A DNA stretch of 64,000 nucleotides from Clostridium sp. AM30-24. Its GTDB lineage: Bacteria; Bacillota; Clostridia; Lachnospirales; Lachnospiraceae. Below are positions 44,932 to 52,843 of the stretch, one piece after another; positions within the stretch are counted from its first letter, which is position 1; each line of letters opens with the position of its first letter. Made by a program: the position numbers and the translations under genes. The stretch lies in the NCBI RefSeq assembly GCF_003480435.1, contig NZ_QUJB01000014.1, positions 578-64,577 on the forward strand. Reading direction: 5' to 3'. The notes under the pieces were generated by a model that was given only the letters and a program-made list of their open reading frames with translations, searched no databases and was not told where the DNA came from.

Positions 44932-46554
44932 TTATTTTGTGTTGTTGTGGCTGTCGACTTCGCAGACCATGATGCAGGCCTTGTCGCAGGCGAGGAAACG
45001 GTCGAGTTCTGCGTCGAGAGTCTCGTTGCTGTCGCAGTGGAAGTAGTCCATATCGTAGGCAGCGGCGATTTCAGCATATTTCGGATAATCGTAGAGCTGG
45101 ACACCGAAATAATGTTCCTCGTAAGTCTTTTCCTGATGCTCACGGACGAGACCGAGATAGTGGTTTCTCATGACAAGGATCTTTATCGGGACTTTGTTTA
45201 CTGCGATAGTTCCAAGCTCGTACATGGACATCTGGAAGGAACCGTCACCGCAGACAACGACGACCTGTTTGTCCGGCGTACACATCTTTGCTCCGATTCC
45301 GGCCGGGATTGAGTAGCCCATGGTTCCCATACCGCCGCTTGTAAGGAAACGGCCGTTCTTCATCACATAGTTGTCGGCAGACCAGAGCTGGTTCTGACCG
45401 ACATCTGCAACATAGATCGCATCATCGTCCATCTTCTCAGAGAGATGCTGGACTAAAAGCATCGGATTTACGAGCTTATCACTGAAGACACGATGGTCTA
45501 CCGTACTTTTTTTGATATCCTGAAGTGTCTCAATCCAGTTTGAGGTATCGATGGAAATATTCTCCTGCAGCAGACGGTCGAAGATGCTCTTGATATCACC
45601 GACAAGCGGGATCGTAGGTCCGAGGTTTTTGCCGATCTCGGCGGTATCGATATCGATGTGGATGATATTGACCTGCTGTTCCAGATTTTCCGGTTTAGGA
45701 ACGGCACGGTCGGCGATCCTCGCGCCGGCAATGATCAGAAGGTCACTGTTTGCCACTGCACGGTTTGCATACGGTTTTCCGTTATTTCCCAGCATTCCGA
45801 AGTACAGCGGGTGGTTTTTCGGCATAACGCCGATGCCCATCATCGTTGTTACAAGCGGGATATTGTTTTTCTCACAGAACTGGCGGACACACTCCTCGCC
45901 GTTTCCGAGGATAACACCGCCGCCGGCACAGATCAGAGGCTTTTTCGCTTTATTGATCGCAGCGACCACTTTATGCATCTGTGGGTTATTTCCCTTTGTA
46001 CTTGGCTTGTATCCGCGGATATTGACCTCGGACGTGTAGTCGAAGGACTTCTTTAAGAGGTCGATCTGGACGTCACAGGGGATGTCGATGAGGACCGGTC
46101 CCTTTCTTCCGGTGGAAGCAATATAGAAAGCTTCCTTAAAGATACGCGGAATATCGTCGGCGCTCTTTACAAGATAGCTGTATTTTACGAAGGACTCGGT
46201 GGAACCACGCATATCGGCTTCCTGGAATACGTCACGTCCAAGAAGATTGGAGTTTACCTGTCCGGTGATCGCGATAAGCGGAATACTGTCGGCGTAAGCT
46301 GTCGCCAGCGCCGTGATCAGGTTCGTCGCACCTGGACCGGAGGACGTCACACAGACCGCAGCTTTTCTGGAGATGCGGGCATAGCCGCTTGCGGCGTGTC
46401 CGGCCGCCTGCTCCTGACGGACAAGGACATGCTCAATGGTTCCGGCATTATATAAGGCCTCATAAAACGGGGAGATCGCAACGCCCGGATATCCGAAGAT
46501 CCTGGTTACGCCCTCTTCCTCGAGGCATTTGACCATAGCTTCTGCACCATTCAT
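44932..46554 (-). CDS. ilvB: Acetolactate synthase large subunit, second copy
   Basis: A 540-residue TPP enzyme. The TPP Glu is in LVRQEQAAGHAASGYAR, and the C-terminal motif begins GDGSFQMSMYELGT. It pairs with the small subunit downstream and is a paralogue of the copy at 30,519. The linked regulatory subunit argues for an anabolic rather than catabolic (AlsS) enzyme. There is no leader peptide; a plain promoter lies at 46,655-46,684. Confidence 0.94.
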   Translation of the reverse strand: MNGAEAMVKCLEEEGVTRIFGYPGVAISPFYEALYNAGTIEHVLVRQEQAAGHAASGYARISRKAAVCVTSSGPGATNLITALATAYADSIPLIAITGQVNSNLLGRDVFQEADMRGSTESFVKYSYLVKSADDIPRIFKEAFYIASTGRKGPVLIDIPCDVQIDLLKKSFDYTSEVNIRGYKPSTKGNNPQMHKVVAAINKAKKPLICAGGGVILGNGEECVRQFCEKNNIPLVTTMMGIGVMPKNHPLYFGMLGNNGKPYANRAVANSDLLIIAGARIADRAVPKPENLEQQVNIIHIDIDTAEIGKNLGPTIPLVGDIKSIFDRLLQENISIDTSNWIETLQDIKKSTVDHRVFSDKLVNPMLLVQHLSEKMDDDAIYVADVGQNQLWSADNYVMKNGRFLTSGGMGTMGYSIPAGIGAKMCTPDKQVVVVCGDGSFQMSMYELGTIAVNKVPIKILVMRNHYLGLVREHQEKTYEEHYFGVQLYDYPKYAEIAAAYDMDYFHCDSNETLDAELDRFLACDKACIMVCEVDSHNNTK

Positions 46555-46564
46555 AATAACTTAA

Positions 46565-46628
46565 AATACCCCCTCAAGTAAGCGTTTAAAAGATGTCTGG
46601 GGGCAAAAAAATGATGATTTTGCCCTTT
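46565..46628 (-). other. Hairpins in the 5' leader of the second ilvB
   Basis: On the minus strand GGGCAAAA pairs with TTTTGCCC across a short loop, and CCCCC pairs with GGGGG just before the start codon. No Ile/Leu/Val-rich leader peptide is found, so this is not a classical attenuator. It may affect ribosome access. Confidence 0.55.
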
Positions 46629-46654
46629 AAAATCTTTGAAGATAGTTAATAAGA

Positions 46655-46684
46655 ATTATATCGCATACTGAGAGGGGATGTCAA
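46655..46684 (-). promoter_or_regulatory. Promoter of the second ilvBN pair
   Basis: On the minus strand, TTGACA (46,684-46,679), 18 bases, TATAAT (46,660-46,655). The leader is about 95 bases. Confidence 0.85.
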
Positions 46685-46742
46685 TGTGGAAAGGATGGGA
46701 GAATGGGGGATTTTGCAGGATTTTATGGGGAAACCTGCGAAC

Positions 46743-46771
46743 TTGAAGCGCAAAGGAAAGTATGTTATGAT
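46743..46771 (+). promoter_or_regulatory. Promoter of the LytTR/kinase operon
   Basis: TTGAAG 46,743-46,748, 17 bases, TATGAT 46,766-46,771. The leader to the regulator ATG is about 135 bases. Confidence 0.6.
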
Positions 46772-46910
46772 TGACTGGTAAAAAAAGAAAAAACAGAATA
46801 AACGGAGCAAAAATATTAAGGGAGAGAGGCCGATAATTGCTGGGCTGATCGAAAAGAATCTTATCGATAAAAGCTCTCTAAAGCGAGAGAAATGAAATAC
46901 ATGGGGGAAC

Positions 46911-47657
46911 ATGGAAATGAACATTGCGGTATGCGATGACCAGCCGGAAGTGCTGGATGTCGTTGAAAATATGCTGAGAGAGATTCCGGAGGTGGAGCGT
47001 GTCGAAACTTACCAGGATATCCGGCATATGAGGGATGAATTTGAAGATGGAAAACGACCGGATGTCCTGATCATGGATATCTGCCATGAATATAATACAA
47101 AAATTCCGGAGACGGAGGAACGGCAGGAGGGAATCGATTATGCCTATGAGTTGAATCAGAAATTCCCGGAGTTGCAGATCATTTACCTGACCGGATATAC
47201 GACGAGATATTCCCAGCATATTTTCCTGAAGCCGGTCAATCTCGTGGGATATCTCACGAAGCCGGTGAACGCGGATATCCTTGAAAAGCTTCTTAGGATC
47301 GCAAAAGAACGACGGGCCCAGGAAGATGAAAAGCGGGTTACGATCATGTGCCGGAACCAGCAGCAGATCTTTTATCTCAATGAAATCTGGTATCTGGAGA
47401 GCAGCGCTCACCGGACCATGATCCATACATACGAAAATGTGCAGGTGTGCCATGATAAGATTTCAGATATGGAGGAGCGGATGGGTGAAACCTTTGTACG
47501 GTGTCACCAGAGCTTCCTTGTAAATATGAAGTATATCCGGCGGGTGGAGCATGATCGGTTTAAACTGGAAAACGGGGAGGAGATTCCCATCAGCAAAAAG
47601 CGGTACATGGAAGCGCGGACGAGGTATTTTCAGTATCTGGAGGACGCGGTATCATGA
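46911..47657 (+). CDS. LytTR-family response regulator 1
   Basis: A 248-residue AgrA/LytR-type regulator. The receiver domain has Asp9/Asp10 and phospho-acceptor Asp56 in DVLIMDICHEYN, with LTKP near residue 122; the LytTR DNA-binding domain starts near residue 140 (MCRNQQQIFYLNEIWYLESS) and ends in the typical VRCHQSFLVNMKYIRRVE. It lies directly before two kinase-like genes, with a 4-base ATGA overlap. ATG 46,917 is an alternative start. It is clearly paralogous to the regulator at 49,600. Confidence 0.93.
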   Translation: MEMNIAVCDDQPEVLDVVENMLREIPEVERVETYQDIRHMRDEFEDGKRPDVLIMDICHEYNTKIPETEERQEGIDYAYELNQKFPELQIIYLTGYTTRYSQHIFLKPVNLVGYLTKPVNADILEKLLRIAKERRAQEDEKRVTIMCRNQQQIFYLNEIWYLESSAHRTMIHTYENVQVCHDKISDMEERMGETFVRCHQSFLVNMKYIRRVEHDRFKLENGEEIPISKKRYMEARTRYFQYLEDAVS

Positions 47658-48490
47658 TCGTTCTTATATTGTTTACCATCTGCCAGTTTACGCTTCTTAT
47701 AATGAACCATATGCTCTTTCAGGGCATCCCGTCAGCCTGGAATCAGATAGGTATTCCGGTGGTCGCCATCAGCTTTTTTACGGAAGCAGTGCTGGTTATA
47801 AACAGTTACCGGAACAGTAAAAATAAGGTGCTGGAGCAGAAAAAAGAGCGGTTGGAACATGAACTGAACAGAAAGAAAATGGAAGAGGAGAGCGCCGAAG
47901 TGCAGGCGGAGCACCTGAACAAGAGGCGGGAAGATCTTCTGCGGATCGTGAAAGAGGCTGAAAACGATCTTCACACAGAAGACCGGGGATCTGCGGCGGC
48001 AAAGCTTCAGAAGGAGATCGAGAAGAACCGGACAGGCCAGTACTGTTCCAACATGATCCTAAATGTACTTCTTGAGGAGTACGAGATCAGATGCCAAAAG
48101 GTGAAGATCCGGTTATCCGTCGATGCGCACGTGGGGGAGCTTCCGGGAATTTTAAGGATACACCAGTGCAGCATTCTTTCAAACCTCATGAACAATGCCA
48201 TGGAGGCGGTGGAATATCTTCCGGAAAGTGAGAGATGGATCCGGGCCGATATCCATGTGAAGGCAGACTATCTCGTGATTGCTGTGGAAAATCCGTTTGC
48301 TGAGAAGTATCTCGGAATGAAAAAAAGCGGCGAGCGCGGATATGGCAGCAGGATCCTTCGGGAGATCGCAAAGATGTATGGCGGAAACTGCAATGTGAAG
48401 ATTGACAGGGAGAAAAAGATATATAAGAGCACGGTGATCCTGGACGCGGCGGGAACCGGTGCGGAAGAGGAGAGGGGGAGAACGGCATGA
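47654..48490 (+). CDS. GHKL ATPase kinase-like protein lacking the phospho-acceptor His
   Basis: A 278-residue protein with two N-terminal membrane segments (about 1-20, 33-50), a coiled coil (55-100), and a C-terminal GHKL ATPase: N-box NLMNNAMEAVEYL near residue 177 and G-box GYGSRILREIAKMYGG near residue 233. In AgrC-type kinases the coiled coil holds RHD followed by N; here the matching place reads RRED (Glu93), so the phosphate-accepting His appears lost. It may supply ATPase activity to its neighbour, which has the His but no ATPase. Overlaps of 4 bases on both sides indicate coupled translation. Confidence 0.82.
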   Translation: MIVLILFTICQFTLLIMNHMLFQGIPSAWNQIGIPVVAISFFTEAVLVINSYRNSKNKVLEQKKERLEHELNRKKMEEESAEVQAEHLNKRREDLLRIVKEAENDLHTEDRGSAAAKLQKEIEKNRTGQYCSNMILNVLLEEYEIRCQKVKIRLSVDAHVGELPGILRIHQCSILSNLMNNAMEAVEYLPESERWIRADIHVKADYLVIAVENPFAEKYLGMKKSGERGYGSRILREIAKMYGGNCNVKIDREKKIYKSTVILDAAGTGAEEERGRTA

Positions 48491-49356
48491 ACACGGATGC
48501 GGTTTTGAGCATACTGATTAGCGCATTTGGCCTGATGCCCACGACCTTTTTTCTGATGCAGACACTGAAATGGCGGGGGACAATTACAAAGGTGCTGATC
48601 CTGCAGATTATTTTCAATATTCTTTCATGCAGCGCGAAAGAATATATGAATTCGCTGAGTGATCAGGAAGTGATCGGAATGACGAGCTGGGTACTGATGG
48701 GGATCTATCTGAGTGGCATCTTTCTGTGCTTTGGCGATTCACTGAAAAGAATCATATTGATGGTGGTAATCGCGATCGGATGTACGACGGTTGCGGAGCT
48801 TATCTGCAATGCAATATTTGTAAATAATGGCTGGCTGGTCACAGGCTCATTTTGGGGGGTCTACGATTATGTACGTGCCATGACATGCGAGACCATACTT
48901 TTAAGCCTGATCCTCATGGGAATGGTTTTCCTCATAAAGTGGAGACGATCTCTGTTCCGCGAAAAAAGCCAGATAGTCACAGCACTGATCGCAGTCAGCG
49001 TTCTCGCCGGAATGTATCCCTACATGGATTATATTTCGAAAAAACAGCATGCGGTCTCCATTGGCCAGCAGTTCCTTTTTATCCTGATCATTATGATCTA
49101 TATGTTCCTTCCGCTCATCGCCCAGGAGACAGAAAGACGTCAGGAAAATGAGAAACTGTTAAAAGCGCTGAATGACCAGTTCGAGATCGAAAAAAGCCAC
49201 TTAAAACTCATGGAAGATTTCGAGACCGACCAGCGAAAACTCGAACACGACTTCAACAACCAGATGATGGTCGTCATGGGAATGATGGAGATGGGCGAGT
49301 GGACGGCCGCGGAGGATATGCTGGGGGAGATGGAGAAGAGGATCGGGGAGGTGTAG
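48487..49356 (+). CDS. Membrane sensor ending in a His-bearing dimerisation helix, without ATPase
   Basis: A 289-residue protein with about six membrane helices in residues 1-215, then a coiled coil ending in LEHDFNNQMMVVMGMMEMGE. His254 matches the HD-xx-N phospho-acceptor motif of AgrC-type kinases. The frame stops 35 residues later, just where a GHKL domain would begin, and none is found in the next 240 bases. It is either a true split kinase partner of the gene before it or a truncated kinase. The membrane part resembles peptide-sensing AgrC-like domains only in general layout. Confidence 0.8.
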   Translation: MNTDAVLSILISAFGLMPTTFFLMQTLKWRGTITKVLILQIIFNILSCSAKEYMNSLSDQEVIGMTSWVLMGIYLSGIFLCFGDSLKRIILMVVIAIGCTTVAELICNAIFVNNGWLVTGSFWGVYDYVRAMTCETILLSLILMGMVFLIKWRRSLFREKSQIVTALIAVSVLAGMYPYMDYISKKQHAVSIGQQFLFILIIMIYMFLPLIAQETERRQENEKLLKALNDQFEIEKSHLKLMEDFETDQRKLEHDFNNQMMVVMGMMEMGEWTAAEDMLGEMEKRIGEV

Positions 49357-49599
49357 GAAGAGAAAGTAACAAGAAAATATAGGCGGATTGGAATGTGGGA
49401 GAAATGTCTTCGGGAGAGGATGTTTCTCTTTTTTTGTCGAAAAAAGGGACGATTTTGACGGCGGTGAGAACGGAAAGTCATCGTATTGTATAATCTGCAA
49501 TAAGAGAATAATGATGAAAAAATGTTGTTGAACGAAATCGCTAAATAGCGGAGAGGAGAAAATTTAGGAAATAAAAGTACTGATGTAAGGGGATATGAA
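49357..49599 (+). other. Intergenic region before the second LytTR regulator
   Basis: No gene was found. TATAAT at 49,489-49,494 is a good -10 without a clear -35, as in promoters that need an activator. The stretch GGGACGATTTTGAC (about 49,447-49,460) resembles GGAACGATTTTGCAT near 56,631, also downstream of a terminator. Confidence 0.45.
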
Positions 49600-50349
49600 A
49601 TGAGAATTGCAGTGTGTGACGATCAGGCGGAAGTACTGAACACCGTCGAACATACGTTTCTTGAGGTAGGGGTAATAACTGGCATAGAAAATGTCGATAT
49701 CTATCAGGATATCAGAAAACTGAAAAAAGAATTTCAGGAGGGAAATCGCCCGGATGTACTGATTATGGATATCTGTCATGAGTTTAATCCCGCACTTCCG
49801 AAGACGAAAGATCGGCAGGAGGGAATTGACTGTGCATATGAGTTAAATCAGAGGTATCCAGAACTTCAGATTATCTATATGACGGAGGATGCAAAGAAAT
49901 ACTCCCAGCATATTTTTCTGAAACCGGTGAATCTCCTCGGCTACCTTACAAAGCCGGTGGATCTGGTTATTTTAAAGAAACTTCTTGAAATAGCAAAAGA
50001 AAAGCAGAAACAAAATGATGAGAAACGAGTGACGATCATGTGTCGGAACCATAAACAGATATTCTATCTCGATGAGATCTTGTATCTGGAAAGCCGGGCC
50101 CACCGGACCATGATCCACACCTATGAGGGAGAAGAGGTGTGCCGCGATAAAATATCGGATCTTGAACAGAGAATGGGAGATACCTTTGTGCGCTGCCATC
50201 AGAGCTTTCTTGTCAATATGAAATATATCAGACGGATCGAGAATGAAAGCTTTAAGCTGGAAAATGGGGAGGAGATTTCGATCAGTAAGAGGAGGTATGT
50301 GGAGACGAAGAACAGGTATTTCGCATATCTGAACAGAATCGAAAAATAG
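49600..50349 (+). CDS. LytTR-family response regulator 2
   Basis: A 249-residue paralogue of the regulator at 46,911. Asp7/Asp8 and Asp57 (DVLIMDICHEFN) form the receiver site, LTKPVD provides the Lys, and the LytTR domain has MCRNHKQIFYLDEILYLES and VRCHQSFLVNMKYIRRIE. No kinase gene follows; the next genes encode surface proteins. It may be driven by the same kinase pair, or act in a cascade, and is the most likely regulator of the downstream exoprotein genes. Confidence 0.92.
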   Translation: MRIAVCDDQAEVLNTVEHTFLEVGVITGIENVDIYQDIRKLKKEFQEGNRPDVLIMDICHEFNPALPKTKDRQEGIDCAYELNQRYPELQIIYMTEDAKKYSQHIFLKPVNLLGYLTKPVDLVILKKLLEIAKEKQKQNDEKRVTIMCRNHKQIFYLDEILYLESRAHRTMIHTYEGEEVCRDKISDLEQRMGDTFVRCHQSFLVNMKYIRRIENESFKLENGEEISISKRRYVETKNRYFAYLNRIEK

Positions 50350-50408
50350 AGATAATAAGCTTATTTTTTGAACTATTAGAAGAACTTATAATAAAAAGGA
50401 GAGGTATG

Positions 50409-51632
50409 ATGAAAGAGTTGTTGAAGTCAAGAAAGAAAATAGGAATAACAATTGGGGTGGGAATAATTATTTTTCTGGTGTTGTATCTAATTGGTGGTGG
50501 AAAGCAAACGAAAAATGAAAAAGAAATAATGGAAGACTTAAATAGTGATACAAGTTGGTTTCAGTATTGTGAATTAAAAGTGGATAATTTAACAATTGAA
50601 AAAAGAAAAACAGATAAAAAACAAAAGACAGATATTATATATGCTGATATTGTCGCTGAAAATCAGCAATATAATATTCAATGCGATTTGCACTATAGAT
50701 TGGAATATGAACTTTATAACGATGGATGGATTTTGGAACATGCAATTCCGGAAAATGAAATGGGATGGGAAATATCAAAGCCAAATTTTGAAATGATTTG
50801 CTCAGATTTGTATAAACAAGAACCTTTTTTTGAATTAAATGATGCAATGTTTGATTCATTAAATTTGGAATATGAAGATAATGGGCAGGATGTACCTGAA
50901 GTAGAATACTGGGTGACATTTGATGGACAGCAAGATAAAGAAAACTTTCAGGTAATTGCAAAAGGAAGATTTCATTATATACTCGGGAAAAATGGTTGGG
51001 AATTTCAAGAAGATTCGTGGATAGAAAATGCTGGCCTCATTCCAAAACAAGGAGTTGACGAGACAGAGGCAGAAAATATTCTGAAAGCAGAATTGGATGA
51101 GGATGTATCTGAAATAAAGAAGGTAGATGAATATAAGGATTATCAATATCAGACTATGTCATATACATATGACTGTTATAAAAAATATCAGTATCTTACT
51201 GTCGTACAGCGATATGTAGTTGAATTTACTTTTAGCAATGCGAGTGCAGAATGGCAGAATATAGGCACGACGTTGATAGAAGAGAATAGCGAATGGAACG
51301 TAGTAGGACATCGCTATGGAATTGATTATGATAGTGCTTCTGGTAAACGAAACTTATCGGTTTATATTAATTCTATAACAAACACAAATTTTCAATTTAC
51401 GTATGAATGCAGTGCAGATTTTTGGGGGAATCGTGCTTCGGATACCAGTGATTTTACAATAAACGGTTATGACTATGATAAAATATCGGTTTGGATACAT
51501 CCAGATAATCAGATTAATATGATGTTTACAATGCGGCTTGACAAAAATAAAGGCCTTATGATTTCTGCGGTTGATAACAGGTTCCCGAGCATCACTTTAA
51601 TCGAAGAAACTCCAATGTCACAGTACGAATAA
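50409..51632 (+). CDS. Membrane-anchored extracellular protein of unknown function
   Basis: About 407 residues. A basic N-terminus and one membrane helix (IGITIGVGIIIFLVLYLIGG, residues 11-30) are followed by a long acidic, aromatic-rich extracellular part with no recognised motif. I do not recognise the family. Codon use is AT-rich, unlike the kinase genes before it. ATG 50,409 has GGAG at the better distance; ATG 50,406 is possible. It lies 22 bases before a lipoprotein gene and is probably in the same transcript. Confidence 0.75.
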   Translation: MKELLKSRKKIGITIGVGIIIFLVLYLIGGGKQTKNEKEIMEDLNSDTSWFQYCELKVDNLTIEKRKTDKKQKTDIIYADIVAENQQYNIQCDLHYRLEYELYNDGWILEHAIPENEMGWEISKPNFEMICSDLYKQEPFFELNDAMFDSLNLEYEDNGQDVPEVEYWVTFDGQQDKENFQVIAKGRFHYILGKNGWEFQEDSWIENAGLIPKQGVDETEAENILKAELDEDVSEIKKVDEYKDYQYQTMSYTYDCYKKYQYLTVVQRYVVEFTFSNASAEWQNIGTTLIEENSEWNVVGHRYGIDYDSASGKRNLSVYINSITNTNFQFTYECSADFWGNRASDTSDFTINGYDYDKISVWIHPDNQINMMFTMRLDKNKGLMISAVDNRFPSITLIEETPMSQYE

Positions 51633-51654
51633 TATTGAATAGGAGAGTGGGTAA

Positions 51655-52728
51655 ATGAAATTAAAGAAAACTTGGTTGGTGATTTTACTTTTGAGTTTGC
51701 TTGTATGCGGTGGATGTAATAAAAAGACAGAGCAGGAGAACGTCGAAACTAAACAGGAAACTGAATCTATTCCGGAGAAAGAAGAAATACGGCCATCTGG
51801 ATATATCAAAGATGAGATACTTCAGTATTTTAAACTGTCTGAGACAGAATTAGAATCCTGGAATAAAATTGAAAAAATCAGAGAATATGATCCAGAACCG
51901 AGAGTGGCAACCTATACTTTTTATTCACAAGATGGAAAAGTAAATGATAATACACAGTTATTTGAAAATAGCAGTTTGGAAGTAAGAGCTTGCAGACCGA
52001 CAGAATATTCCCGGAAGCATTCAAATATTTTCAAAGATCTAACAGGACATGAGGACACGTTTGTATACGCCTTGGTTATGAGAGCGGGAGATGTATTTCG
52101 CGGAATTAGTGAACAGGAAACCTGGGAGACAGTGGAAAAATGTCTGCAGAAGGCTAATGGAATAGAAGACTTTGATATCCAATCCTATTATGAGTATGGT
52201 GACAACGAAATTTATATTAGTAGATTACAATTTATTTACCAGAATTATTTATTCTGCGCTGAAATGAAAAAGGACTATGGCTGGGAAGCAAAAGAAAACG
52301 CATTTTTTAATCCGGAATCATCGGTTTACATAACGAATTTAAATCAAGGAGCAGATTATACAGAACTGGAGGGAAGTTACATTCAAATAGCGGAATCGGA
52401 TAATTTTGGCATTTTAGATCCTACAGAAGATATTCCGGGATTTGCAACTCTATTACGACTCGAAAAAAATGATGAAGGTTATATTGCAACAAGATATACA
52501 TATGATGATACAGGAAAATGGAACCAGGTGGAAGAATGGGGATTTGATGAATACCCAATAGGATCCAATTTACAATTTACTTATTCCGAAGATAGAAAAG
52601 AGTGGGTGTCATATTTGGGAGAAGAAGGAATTTATCTTACTATTCAACAAAATAAGAATAGACTTGAATTAAATAGTGACGGTATAGGAGTTGTTTATAA
52701 AAAAGTAGATCGGGAAATTATAAAGTAA
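51655..52728 (+). CDS. Lipoprotein of unknown function
   Basis: A 357-residue protein with a lipoprotein signal: LVILLLSLLVCGGCNKK, lipidated Cys20. A Glu/Lys/Thr-rich linker (about 21-45) is followed by a globular acidic domain without known motifs. It shares the acidic, Tyr/Trp-rich character of the previous protein, and both may act together at the cell surface. The family is not recognised. Confidence 0.78.
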   Translation: MKLKKTWLVILLLSLLVCGGCNKKTEQENVETKQETESIPEKEEIRPSGYIKDEILQYFKLSETELESWNKIEKIREYDPEPRVATYTFYSQDGKVNDNTQLFENSSLEVRACRPTEYSRKHSNIFKDLTGHEDTFVYALVMRAGDVFRGISEQETWETVEKCLQKANGIEDFDIQSYYEYGDNEIYISRLQFIYQNYLFCAEMKKDYGWEAKENAFFNPESSVYITNLNQGADYTELEGSYIQIAESDNFGILDPTEDIPGFATLLRLEKNDEGYIATRYTYDDTGKWNQVEEWGFDEYPIGSNLQFTYSEDRKEWVSYLGEEGIYLTIQQNKNRLELNSDGIGVVYKKVDREIIK

Positions 52729-52843
52729 CCCAAACAGCTGAAATTTACAAATGTGCCGAAGTTATTTTTATTAGGTAAGCATGAAACCTAATTAAAAATA
52801 AATAATCGCTGATGTAAAAAGCGAATTACAAGGAGGAGAAGAC

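Noticed and set aside
48487-49356. Frameshift hiding a GHKL domain after the membrane sensor
   Set aside because: The 240 bases after the stop have no N-box or G-box in any frame and end in a promoter for the next gene.
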